DNA of 64,000 nt from an uncultured Alphaproteobacteria bacterium (lineage in GTDB: Bacteria; Pseudomonadota; Alphaproteobacteria; SP197): assembly GCA_958295695.1 (NCBI GenBank), contig OY282363.1:3228225-3292224 (forward strand), in the 5' to 3' direction. Every line of letters starts with the position of its first letter. Within the stretch, counting starts at the first letter, position 1. The notes beneath the pieces are model-generated. The model saw only the letters and a program-made list of their open reading frames with translations. It did not search any database and was not told the DNA's origin. The position numbers and the translations under genes were made by a program. Positions 41,862 to 50,093 of the stretch are shown here, one piece after another.

Positions 41862-44751
41862 AATGGGTCTCCTCGTTCGATTCGTCGTTGGCGCCGCGCG
41901 CCGCGCGGGCCGCCCGCTCGAAACTCATGCGATAGATCGCCAGCGCGATCCGCCGCCGTCGAGACGGAGGCGGTGCGCCGGCGAAGGCTTTCGGCCAGAC
42001 GTCGTCGATGAAAATCCTGGCGGCGTTCAGAAGCGAGGAATGCAGCGTCGTGTCTTTCCGGGTAGCGGAACTCGAAAAGAGGTCTTTTCGACCCAGTTCC
42101 TTGTCGAGCGAGCCCATGGTTGCGTGAATCAGGCTGTCGCGTGAAGTCTGTCCCAGTTGTCCGGCGGCTTCGACGGCATCGAGCGCCACCCGGAGCCCGA
42201 TCTCGGAAACGGTATCGCCGTCCGAGCTTATCCGCGCACGCTGCACATGGGCCATCGATTCGGCGAATCGGACAATGACGTCGTCGCTCTCCGTCTTCAT
42301 GGTTTCCGTATCCTCCAGTGAACTCAGCAGCAAATGTCGGAGAAAGCTCTTGGCGTTCGCCTTCCCCTCGTTCATCCGGTCTATTCGCATGACCGCATCG
42401 CACGCGGCGGCGAAGCGGGTTTCGGGATCGGCGACCCGAGCGGCGAGTTCGAGTCCCATGCCAGCGGTCGAGGCGACCTCCTCGACCATGCGGAGCAGGC
42501 GAATCTTCGCCGGGATCTGTTCGAGCCGAAACGACATGCCGCCCAGCGCGGCGACGAGATGCTCCGGCAGGAAATCGAAACCGACGAATCCGGGTTCCGG
42601 CCGCGGCAAGCCACGGAAGACGTGTATCGGCCTGCCGATTCGCTGAGCGGTCTCGAAGACCATCTTGACGAAGGCAACCATGCCGATGTCCCGATCGCGC
42701 GAAACCATCCGCTCCGGCAACGCCTCGTAACGGCCGATCCGGTAACGGCGGGAGAAATGATCCACCTCGTGGAACACGATCTTGCCGGATTTCCTGTTGT
42801 CGGCGCGCAAGGCGTCGAACAGGGAAAACTCCAACGGAAGCTCGTTGTGCACGTAAACCAGGCTCGCGAACAGGCCGGCGCTCGTCGGCGACGAGATGAG
42901 CACCGGGACGTCCGGCCGCCCGCCCGAGCGCCGGACTCGAATGGAGCGCAATCTGTGCTCCGCGAGCGCGAGCGGAGAAACCAGGGTTTCGGCCTTCGCG
43001 CTGTCGAAGGACTCCCGGCGCCCCTCGCGCCCTGAAAAGGCGCTGACCTTGATCCCGTACAAACCGGTGGACGATTTGATCGGAGCGTTGCGCGGAACCG
43101 GCGCGTTGGTGAAATGGCAGCGGCCTTCGGCGTCCTCGTTGTCCACGCGCACCAGACGGCCCCGGGCCGCGCCACGAAACCACGCCTGCGCGGCGGCCGC
43201 CATGCGCGAGCCTGGATCGTCTATCTTGTCGAGAAGGCCGTGGCGCTCTCCGCGTCCCCGCAGCCACAGATTGACGAGTCCGTCGTTTCCGAGGAGCGCT
43301 TCGCGGAACGCTTCGCTCATGCTGGTGGTCGCGGCGGCCAGCGCGGAGAGAAGATTCCGTCGGCTGATCCCGTGTTTCAGGCCCGTCAACCACTCGGGAA
43401 CCTGAATGCCGCTCCGCGTCATCAGCACGCCGAGTTCCCGTTCCCTCTCCCGGGCGTCGGGGACGTTCAGTTTCCGGCCCGGCCGCGGCGCCTTGCACGC
43501 CAGGGCCACGGCAACCGTCGCGGCGTCCACCAGAAAGGCGTCTCTCGCGTCATCCGCTTCGCGATTTGTGAGCCACGGAGAGACAAGGCGCGCCGAATAC
43601 CTGTCGAAGTCGGGCCATGAAGGCGCGACTCCGAAAGGGATGAAGAGGTCGTCGATCCGGGATCTTTCCGGCTCTCGATTGACGAGATCGACAGAGATCC
43701 GTAGCGCCTTGCTGGCGGTAGAGATATTTTCCTCGAGATGCTCGCGAATATCGCCCGCGTCGCGACCGCCATCGAGAATATCCGGCATACCGCGGGCGCT
43801 GATGTCCACGCGCGCGTCCAGATCGAAAGCCTTGGCCAGAGCGTCGACGGCGCGGTCGAAAACATCGTCGAATCCCGCCGACGGAGCCACCAGCAGCAAC
43901 TCGCCGTCGTGATGCACTTCGATCAGCGGCGGGTGGCCGTGGCGATCCGTGCAAGCGTGAGAGAAATGGCCTTGGAGTTCATCGAGCAGGAACGGCGTGT
44001 GCGGGGAGACGATTCTCAATGCCCGCCACTGTCCGAGTGCGTTCCCGCGTAGATTGTCGTTCTCGAATGCCCTCAATTCCTCGACCACGCGCTCGATCCC
44101 CTTCCGCGTGTCCAGATAGGCGCCGTCGAGGCGGTCGGCGAGAGCGATGTAGGCGCAGTCCTGAACCTCCCGCAAGGAAAGGATCGGTTCTCCCGGACGC
44201 ATTCGGTTCGCGCGCGTCGTCTCGACCTGATCGATCATCGACGTCATCCGTTCCGCATCCGGCGCCTGGCCGAACTTCGTCATGAATCGGACGACGCCGT
44301 AGTCGCGCATGAGGCCCTCGACGTCGCCGGGCTCGATTTCCACCCGACGGTCGCGCCGCAACATCTTGTCTGCGTCGTGCAGGAATGCGACGGCCGCGAT
44401 CTTTGCGAGTCGGCCCGGCAACTCGCCCTCCGGGACGCCGGCGGCGCGGAGGTCGATCTCCCCGAAAACGAGGGCGCCCCGAACCACACTCGCGAGATGA
44501 TCGATCAGGGTGACGTTCACGAAGGGCTTGCGCCGGGCGAACGCGGGGCTGGGGAGCCAGCCTCCCTTTCCCGACAAGGTCGCGAGGAGGGGCGCCCGAA
44601 GGTCGATGCTGTCGCCCTTGTCGATCGCGCGCCTTTTTTCGTCGCCGAGAGGGCGGCCGGCCCCGCGGGTCCGCTGTTCCTCGGAGAACACCCCCTCTCT
44701 CACGACATCCGTCAGGAAGTCCCTGTAAACGGCCTTCGACGTCTCGATCAT
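41851..44751 (-). CDS. cas10d: Type I-D large subunit Cas10d (Csc3) with HD domain
   Basis: 966-residue signature protein of type I-D. The N-terminal HD nuclease motifs are TLIDHLAS (Asp84, His85) and AFLHDADK (His125, Asp126). The central part includes a CHFTNAPVPRNAP segment where Csc3 proteins carry their zinc-ribbon region, although here only one Cys is obvious. The large C-terminal alpha-helical region is long and charged. In type I-D this protein replaces Cas8 and supplies the DNA-cutting HD domain that Cas3' lacks. ATG 44751 is 14 nt after the cas6 stop. Confidence 0.85.
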   Translation of the reverse strand: MIETSKAVYRDFLTDVVREGVFSEEQRTRGAGRPLGDEKRRAIDKGDSIDLRAPLLATLSGKGGWLPSPAFARRKPFVNVTLIDHLASVVRGALVFGEIDLRAAGVPEGELPGRLAKIAAVAFLHDADKMLRRDRRVEIEPGDVEGLMRDYGVVRFMTKFGQAPDAERMTSMIDQVETTRANRMRPGEPILSLREVQDCAYIALADRLDGAYLDTRKGIERVVEELRAFENDNLRGNALGQWRALRIVSPHTPFLLDELQGHFSHACTDRHGHPPLIEVHHDGELLLVAPSAGFDDVFDRAVDALAKAFDLDARVDISARGMPDILDGGRDAGDIREHLEENISTASKALRISVDLVNREPERSRIDDLFIPFGVAPSWPDFDRYSARLVSPWLTNREADDARDAFLVDAATVAVALACKAPRPGRKLNVPDARERERELGVLMTRSGIQVPEWLTGLKHGISRRNLLSALAAATTSMSEAFREALLGNDGLVNLWLRGRGERHGLLDKIDDPGSRMAAAAQAWFRGAARGRLVRVDNEDAEGRCHFTNAPVPRNAPIKSSTGLYGIKVSAFSGREGRRESFDSAKAETLVSPLALAEHRLRSIRVRRSGGRPDVPVLISSPTSAGLFASLVYVHNELPLEFSLFDALRADNRKSGKIVFHEVDHFSRRYRIGRYEALPERMVSRDRDIGMVAFVKMVFETAQRIGRPIHVFRGLPRPEPGFVGFDFLPEHLVAALGGMSFRLEQIPAKIRLLRMVEEVASTAGMGLELAARVADPETRFAAACDAVMRIDRMNEGKANAKSFLRHLLLSSLEDTETMKTESDDVIVRFAESMAHVQRARISSDGDTVSEIGLRVALDAVEAAGQLGQTSRDSLIHATMGSLDKELGRKDLFSSSATRKDTTLHSSLLNAARIFIDDVWPKAFAGAPPPSRRRRIALAIYRMSFERAARAARGANDESNEETHYDS

Positions 44752-44765
44752 GGAAGCACCGCCGC

Positions 44766-45476
44766 TCACTGAAGCATCACGGGACAGCCGAAACCGCCCC
44801 GGGTTTTGGCGCCGATACCCGCGAAGTAGGCGAAACGAATATCCTCCGGCCGGCCGCGCATCGTCAGAGGGATCGAGAACGCCGGTATCAGGATGCGCCG
44901 GTCTCCGACGAAACGTGTCGCTACGAGTCGGCGGCATCCATCGACGGCAAGCGTCAGCGGATCGACATGGAATTCGAGGTCCAACGCCCGGCCCGCGCGC
45001 GCCGCCACACTCGCGCGAAGCGCGGCGGACAGGTCGACGCCAGCGAGATCGTCATGGAACCGGGTCTTCGAGCGCCCGGTCTTCGCCTTCATGACGGCGA
45101 AGGGGCTTCCGAAGGCCACCGCCAGTTCCGAAACCGCTTCGTGAGGCGATCGGAGCTCGGCGCCGATATCCGCGCCGGAGAAGTCGAGTTCGTCGCCATT
45201 GGACGACCTCGCCCGCGCCGCCGCCGGATCGAGTCCCGCAAGGGCGCGGGCGATCTCCGCATCCGCGGTCGAAACGGTCAGGCCGGACATGACGGTAAGG
45301 CCGCCGCGTTTCGAGAAGCCGCCGACGGCGAACGTCCAGGGTCCCGCTTCACGGCCCACGACCCTCTCCGAGGGGGCGCCGGCTTCGGTCAACCCCGCCA
45401 CGACGGCCGCGTTGACCGAATCCAGGAAACGGAATTGCGGCCGCACATGGTTGAAGGCCAAGCGAATCCTGTGCAT
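44766..45476 (-). CDS. cas6: CRISPR RNA endonuclease Cas6
   Basis: 236-residue RAMP protein. The C-terminal glycine-rich loop GIGAKTRGGFGCPV is the Cas6 hallmark, preceded by IPAFSIPLTMRGRPEDIR. It processes pre-crRNA at the repeat stem. It is the first gene of the minus-strand cas operon. The 86-bp gap to the divergent WYL regulator contains a possible -10 box TATACT (complement of 45511-45516) and the palindrome at 45547-45559. Confidence 0.86.
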   Translation of the reverse strand: MHRIRLAFNHVRPQFRFLDSVNAAVVAGLTEAGAPSERVVGREAGPWTFAVGGFSKRGGLTVMSGLTVSTADAEIARALAGLDPAAARARSSNGDELDFSGADIGAELRSPHEAVSELAVAFGSPFAVMKAKTGRSKTRFHDDLAGVDLSAALRASVAARAGRALDLEFHVDPLTLAVDGCRRLVATRFVGDRRILIPAFSIPLTMRGRPEDIRFAYFAGIGAKTRGGFGCPVMLQ

Positions 45477-45546
45477 GGCAGGCGTTGCCTCGGTTGGTCG
45501 GGCCGGAGTATACGCGACCTCGGATCATGCGGAAGCCATCAACGTA

Positions 45547-45559
45547 TGATAAAATATCA
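45547..45559. promoter_or_regulatory. Palindromic operator candidate between cas6 and the WYL regulator
   Basis: Perfect inverted repeat TGATA-AAA-TATCA inside an A/T-rich patch, ending 3 nt before the regulator ATG. Its position allows one bound dimer to block the regulator's own ribosome site and sit upstream of the divergent cas promoter. Confidence 0.55.
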
Positions 45560-45562
45560 CAC

Positions 45563-46405
45563 ATGAAGATGAAAAGATTTCTTGATTCCCGAGCGGTCTT
45601 CGAGTTCCTGGCGTTCTGGCGGGACGGGGTCACCGCGACCGAGCTTGGACAGGTGCTCGGCTTGACCCGGGAGGCTGCGCAACGGTCTGTCGTGGGGCCG
45701 TACAAGAAGGCGTTTCCCCATGCGACGGTGCCGCGCGGGAAGCGTACGCACATCGCCGGGGATGCATACTCTCTGAAGGTCTCGCCCTGGCGGGTTATGG
45801 ACGCGGTGAATTTCACCAGCGCGATGCAGGCGTTTGCCGAAGCTTCGAACGGTGAATCCCCTCTCGGGGTGCCGATAGAGGATCTCGCCAACTTTCTCGA
45901 CGTCGACAACGAGGTCGAGCGCTTCCGGGAACTCTACGCGGCCATCGCGCGGCGGCGCACCGTATATCTCGACTACGCGGCGAAGCGCGGGCGCATCCAG
46001 TTGATCTTCAGTCCCCACGCGATCGTGCGCACACCGGCTCGGCTCCACTTCCGGGGACATTCCGTCAGAATCTCGGAGGATGGAAGCCGCTACATCGACA
46101 TGGTGCCCGGACGCATCATTTCGTCGAGGCTGGGGCGCGAAGATGAATATGTCGGCGCGAAGGACGATATCGAGTGGCACACACGGGTTCCAATAATCGC
46201 CGAACTCAATCCCCGACTCGGGGAGGCGGCCAGGGAAAGCGTGATGCGGGAGTATCAGTGCGAAGATCGACTGACGATAACGGATGTGAGGCGCGCAGTG
46301 GCCGAATACGTCGTCGATTGGCTGAAGGGCCGGAGGCTGCGCGGGATCGCGGACCCCGTATGGGCGGTAGCGCGGGTAGGCACCGGCAGGCGCGACGACC
46401 GTTGA
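45563..46405 (+). CDS. WYL-domain transcriptional regulator, CRISPR-associated
   Basis: 280-residue regulator. The N-terminal winged helix is visible around FEFLAFWRDGVTATELGQVL and GLTREAAQRS. The central region with ARRRTVYLDYAAKRGRIQLI and FSPHAIVRTPARLHFRGHS has the layout of a WYL ligand-binding domain. It is divergent from the cas operon. A WYL protein next to the type I-D operon of Synechocystis 6803 (sll7009) is reported as a repressor of that operon, so the same role is inferred here. ATG 45563 gives MKMKRFLD; ATG 45569 is the alternative. Confidence 0.8.
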   Translation: MKMKRFLDSRAVFEFLAFWRDGVTATELGQVLGLTREAAQRSVVGPYKKAFPHATVPRGKRTHIAGDAYSLKVSPWRVMDAVNFTSAMQAFAEASNGESPLGVPIEDLANFLDVDNEVERFRELYAAIARRRTVYLDYAAKRGRIQLIFSPHAIVRTPARLHFRGHSVRISEDGSRYIDMVPGRIISSRLGREDEYVGAKDDIEWHTRVPIIAELNPRLGEAARESVMREYQCEDRLTITDVRRAVAEYVVDWLKGRRLRGIADPVWAVARVGTGRRDDR

Positions 46406-46515
46406 CCGTCATGCACGCTCGGTCGATGGCCGACGATTGCCCTGCCACCGGTTTTCCGTCGGCTTCCCGCCGGTGACCGTCCCGGCGGCAACTGCTATAG
46501 CGCGCGCGAGAGGTC

Positions 46516-46607
46516 GGCGGCGGACGGCTTTCTCGCCAACCCGGTCAGGTCCGGAAGGAAGCAGCCGTAACGAGTTTCAAGCCGGGTCGTTTGCCGGTCT
46601 CCCGCCA
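46516..46607 (+). ncRNA. ffs: Small SRP RNA (4.5S RNA)
   Basis: Contains the invariant SRP core GGTCAGGTCCGGAAGGAAGC followed by AGCCGTAACGAGTTTCAAGC and GGGTCGTTTGCCGGTCTCCC, typical of alphaproteobacterial 4.5S RNA. GGCGG near 46516 can pair with CCGCC near 46606 to close the helix. Ends are approximate. It lies 60 nt upstream of the dnaX start, the conserved synteny in this class. Confidence 0.93.
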
Positions 46608-46665
46608 CTGGCGAGACGCGCCGCCCGCCGCCTACCCGTGCGGGTCGAGGGACGAACGGGCACCG

Positions 46666-47748
46666 ATGAGCGAGGACGGCGCGGCCTATCGCGTCTTGGC
46701 GCGCAAACGCCGGCCGACCAGCTTCGCCGGCCTGATCGGCCAGGAGCCCCTCGTGCGCACGCCGAGCAACGCGACCGCGACCGATCGTCTGGCCCATGCC
46801 TATCCGTTGACCGGCGTCCGCGGTGTCGGCAAGACCTCGACCGCCCGGATCATCGCCCGAGCGCTCAACTGTATCGGCCGGGACGGGAACGGCGGCCCGA
46901 CGCCGGAGCTCTGCGGGGCCTGTGAGCACTGCGTCTCGATTGCCGAGGATCGCCATGTCGACGTGATCGAGATGGACGCGGCCTCGCGCACCGGCAACGA
47001 CGACGTGCACGAGCTGATCGAGAGCGTGCGCTACCGCCCGATATCGGCGCGCCACAAGGTCTCCATCATCGACGAAGTGCACATGCTCTCGAAGCAGGCC
47101 TTCAACGCGCTCCTCAAGACCCTCGAGGAGCCGCCGCCGCACGTCAAATTCGTGTTCGCGACGACCGAGGCGCGCCGGCTCCCGGTGACGGTGTTGTCGC
47201 GCTGCCAGCGTTTCGACCTGCGCCGGGTCGGGATGGAGACGCCGCAACGACGACCTCCTCAACCTCCTCCCCAAGGGCGTCGTCGCCTTCCCCGGTTCCG
47301 GCATCACCGAGAACCTTATCGACAAGGCGCGCCAGCTCGGCATCCCGGTCATGCGGGCGGCCTGAGCCGCGGCGCCATCGCGGGCCGCGTCGCTCCGTCG
47401 GCGCAGCCCGTTCATCCTTCCCGTCACGACCCGGTGCGGCAGCGCGGACAACGCCGCGCCGGTATCCCCTCGCTGCCCGCCGCGTGGATGCTCTCGCCGG
47501 CGCTTCGCGCCGTGCTCGCCGCGGCCATCGCCTCGCTCGCCGCCATTGCACCGCTCGCGTCGCCGGCGCCGGCTTCGCCGCGCACCGGCATCCGCACGGC
47601 CGTCCGCGGTCGTGGCGACACTACCGCCGGCCCCCGTGCAGGCGCGACCGTCGCCGCGTCCGGCAGCGTGCTTCGCACGACTGCCCGCGGCTCCGTCCAC
47701 GCCACCGTTCGCCGTCGCGCCTTCGGTCCATCGCACCAGCGAGGCTGA
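46666..47748 (+). pseudogene. dnaX: dnaX (DNA polymerase III gamma/tau), truncated after about 188 codons
   Basis: The first 188 codons are clean DnaX: YRVLARKRRPTSFAGLIGQE, Walker A GVRGVGKTS, zinc-finger Cys in CGACEHC, Walker B IIDEVHMLSKQAF, and sensor 1 FATTEARRLPVTVLSRC ending with QRFDLRRV at 47229. After this the frame stays open to 47748, but the protein (Pro/Arg-rich) has no DnaX homology; lid domain III and the tau region are missing. At the break another frame encodes a DUF2493 tail. DnaX is essential, so a complete copy must exist elsewhere or this locus is a rearranged duplicate. Confidence 0.86.
47243..47365 (+). pseudogene. DUF2493 (SLOG-type) C-terminal fragment
   Basis: This frame reads NDDLLNLLPKGVVAFPGSGI then TENLIDKARQLGIPVMRAA and a stop, matching the C-terminus of DUF2493 proteins (GVIVFPGSGISENLADKARKLGIPV), which are common on alphaproteobacterial plasmids and islands. 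The N-terminal two thirds are absent. It abuts the dnaX break at 47229-47243 and marks a recombination junction. Confidence 0.75.
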
Positions 47749-47752
47749 CGCC
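47366..47752. other. Low-complexity GC-rich segment
   Basis: About 390 bp of Ala/Arg/Pro-coding low-complexity sequence. Frames are open on both strands for compositional reasons; I recognise no domain. Confidence 0.45.
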
Positions 47753-47964
47753 GCGGTAACGTGTGCATCGCTCGCGCCCGCGCTCGCGGTAACGTGTGAA
47801 TGGAGAGCCATCGCCTTGAACACCGGCGCTTGCACCGCCCATCCCTGCGTTGCGGGAACATGTGTGCGGCGCCCGATTGATCGGAGGAACATGTGAGGAA
47901 GCACTCATGCGCCAAGGTAACGAACCGACCTGTGCACCAGCTCCGGTGCGCGACGTGTGAAGAA
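47753..47964. repeat. Iteron-like repeats (consensus GCGG-AAC-RTGTG)
   Basis: Six related units have their AAC (or GAC) cores at 47758, 47791, 47857, 47888, 47919 and 47952: GCGGTAACGTGTGCA, GCGGTAACGTGTGAA, GCGGGAACATGTGTG, GGAGGAACATGTGAG, AAGGTAACGAACC and GTGCGCGACGTGTGAAG. Intervals are 33, 66, 31, 31 and 33 bp, close to multiples of three helical turns, all in one orientation. This layout resembles plasmid replication iterons or a multi-site operator. Confidence 0.55.
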
Positions 47965-48275
47965 TGCCGCCGTTCGCTTGCACCGCACGCCGCACTTCGT
48001 TACCTCTGTTGTCGGGACGACAACGCGGAACGCGCTCGGAGATCGCGGACCGGTCGTCTCGCTCAAGCGCCGCGATGGCTCCAAACCCTTGCGGCGACGG
48101 CCTCCCGGGCCCGACGCGGTGTGTACGACGCGAACGCCTGTAGGACTCCAGTGGGAGCTTCTATCATCACACCCGACGCACCTAAGGTGCCCTCGCGGAC
48201 AAGCGCGCGCCTGGTCTCGCTCCACCGCCACTGAAGCGCCTTGTTCGCGCTTGCCTGTGATGGGAACCCGTCCTC
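47965..48275. other. Intergenic region between iteron-like repeats and inverted repeat
   Basis: About 310 bp. No gene with recognisable content; possibly part of an origin or transfer region together with the repeats on either side. Confidence 0.4.
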
Positions 48276-48366
48276 GTTTCGTGTGACATCTATCCGATTG
48301 ATATCATTGGGTGTTTCGTCGTGTCCCCGTCGTGTCACACGGCAAGGATCCCATGTCACACGAAAC
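48276..48366. repeat. 14-bp perfect inverted repeat around GTGTCACAC
   Basis: GTTTCGTGTGACAT at 48276-48289 and ATGTCACACGAAAC at 48353-48366 are exact reverse complements, 63 bp apart. Between them lie further related copies (GTGTTTCGTCGTGT at 48311, CGTGTCACACG at 48331). Three copies of GAAAACCG follow at about 48443, 48472 and 48483, directly before the ribbon-helix-helix gene. Possible operator or oriT. Confidence 0.6.
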
Positions 48367-48490
48367 CAACACGACGTGCCCGTGTCGGTCGCGTGAACCG
48401 GGGTTCGCGATAGGCTATGAAACCGGCGTGGAAACGCCGGAAAACCGACACCAACCGGGCCGGTCCCGTGCCGAAAACCGGAGAAAACCG

Positions 48491-48823
48491 ATGGCCGTTC
48501 AACGCTCCCAGCGCTCGATCCGGTTCTCCGACGACGAATGGGACGTCGTCGTCCGGGCCGCCGAACGCAATGACCTGACCCCCGGCGCGTTCGTCCGAGA
48601 GACGGCGACGCGCGCCGCCGCGGAGAATCTCGACCCGAGCGACGCCCAGTTGACGCCGGAACTGATCGAGCTCGTCAAGCGAACCTTCCGCGGCGTCCAC
48701 CTGCTTGCCTTCCTGAAGCGCGAGGAACTCGCCGAACTCGGCAAGGAGGACGACATCGAGCGTGCCGCCAAGGCAGCGAAGGCCGCACAATCCGACACGC
48801 TCGGTGCGGAGGATTCGCATTGA
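48491..48823 (+). CDS. Ribbon-helix-helix (CopG/MobC-like) protein
   Basis: 110-residue protein. Residues 1-45 (SQRSIRFSDDEWDVVVRAAE, then RNDLTPGAFVRETATRAAAE) match a ribbon-helix-helix DNA-binding domain like those of relaxosome accessory (MobC-type) and plasmid-control proteins. The C-terminus is charged and helical. The ATG at 48491 is preceded by the GAAAACCG repeats, candidate autoregulatory sites. The presence of a MobF relaxase nearby supports a role in mobilisation, but it is on the opposite strand. Confidence 0.7.
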   Translation: MAVQRSQRSIRFSDDEWDVVVRAAERNDLTPGAFVRETATRAAAENLDPSDAQLTPELIELVKRTFRGVHLLAFLKREELAELGKEDDIERAAKAAKAAQSDTLGAEDSH

Positions 48824-48944
48824 AATCCCCGGGACGGCATCCATATCGGCATGTTGACGTCGCTCGCCGTGGCCAAGGCGGCAGGGGCAGGCTACCGGTA
48901 TTCCGGCCAGTCGAAGACAATTGACGGGAGAAGGACGCCCGGCG

Positions 48945-50093
48945 ATGCAAAAAGACATGCACTACTACGGGACCTACGCGATGGCCCGCGCTGCCGGTCT
49001 GGCACCGAAGGTTTGCCAGACCATCGCGACGGCCGCCGAGTTCGTCGACGACAACGGGGATAGGGAGACGATCGAATTTCCGGACGGCGGCCGCCTCGAC
49101 TTCGTGCCCACGGCACACCATGCCGCGGACATCAAGAATATAGACCGTCACGATCAACGCCTCATCTGGGTGCCGTTTCACTTTATTCCGGGCAACCAGG
49201 GCAGGACGATGTCCGAACGCTTCCTGTGCCGGAAGGACAGCGGGATTGCCCGCGAGATGATCGACCACAATCTGTCTCTAGCCGACAAGCCATTCGGACT
49301 CCACCTCGTCGGCATCACCGCGCACGTTTACGCCGATACCTTCTCACACTACGGCTTTTCCGGAGTGAGTTCGCGCTGGAACAGGATCGATTCATCGTCG
49401 TTCGATCTCGTCGATGTCGATCCGGAAATCCTGGACTACATCCGGAAGAAGGAAAGCCGTTTCCGAGAAAAATACGGCGAGGAGGCAGGCGAGCTTCTCA
49501 ACATTCGCAATCCCGAGAGATGGAATGTCGGTCTCTCCAGCGCGATCTCGAGACTCAGGGATCGTTTCGTCAGCGATGCGGCCGAGATATTGTCCGGCGC
49601 GCTGGGTCACGGCGCGGCTCTTACGTATCCCGATCGTCCATACCTTCGATGGCGGTTCGATTACGAATATCCCCGGAGACGCTCATCCGGCCCGCGGGAC
49701 AATCCTGCTACGTTTCTTGAAGGCTGCGAGAAGCTGCACAATATGTTCCGTCAACTGGGTGTTCCGGGCGAGGGCGGCGGGCAGGACGAGGGACGGCCTT
49801 TCCAGGATATTCGAGCTTCGGTCGCTCGAATCCTCGCGACGCAGGCATCCCGTGAAGGCCGGGAAAAAGCGTGGAAAGACGCCGCCAGGGCCGGCGAACT
49901 GTTCGTCGCGGCGGAGGCCATTCTCCCCTACCAAGGCGCCCAGTGGAAGAGAGGGCTTGACGGCTTGAGAAGGGCCACGGATTCGCGCAAGGCTCTCGAC
50001 AAGCCGATCTTCCGGTTTTTCCAGGCGGCCGCGGCACACCGAACCTTCATTCTTCGCGATCTTCTGCCGAGACACGGCCTCGTGGTCGATTGA
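48945..50093 (+). CDS. DUF6765-like protein
   Basis: 382-residue protein starting MQKDMHYYGTYAMARAAGL, the signature of the DUF6765 family. HLVGITAHVYADTFSHYGFSG and TAHHAADIKNID supply closely spaced His and Asp residues, similar in spirit to zinc-dependent phospholipase C/S1-P1 nuclease folds, so a metal-dependent hydrolase is possible. No signal peptide is evident. The GGGAGAAGG ribosome site supports ATG 48945 over the TTG at 48921. Its last 166 bp overlap the 3' end of the relaxase frame on the other strand. Function unknown. Confidence 0.75.
   Translation: MQKDMHYYGTYAMARAAGLAPKVCQTIATAAEFVDDNGDRETIEFPDGGRLDFVPTAHHAADIKNIDRHDQRLIWVPFHFIPGNQGRTMSERFLCRKDSGIAREMIDHNLSLADKPFGLHLVGITAHVYADTFSHYGFSGVSSRWNRIDSSSFDLVDVDPEILDYIRKKESRFREKYGEEAGELLNIRNPERWNVGLSSAISRLRDRFVSDAAEILSGALGHGAALTYPDRPYLRWRFDYEYPRRRSSGPRDNPATFLEGCEKLHNMFRQLGVPGEGGGQDEGRPFQDIRASVARILATQASREGREKAWKDAARAGELFVAAEAILPYQGAQWKRGLDGLRRATDSRKALDKPIFRFFQAAAAHRTFILRDLLPRHGLVVD

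Noticed and set aside
46591-46665. Earlier start for the dnaX fragment
   Set aside because: The upstream codons overlap the SRP RNA 3' end; MSEDGAAYRVLARKRRP from 46666 is the natural DnaX start.
47753-47964. A second, degenerate CRISPR array
   Set aside because: Only short cores repeat (about 10-13 bp), one interval is doubled, and there is no repeat of CRISPR length; iterons fit better.
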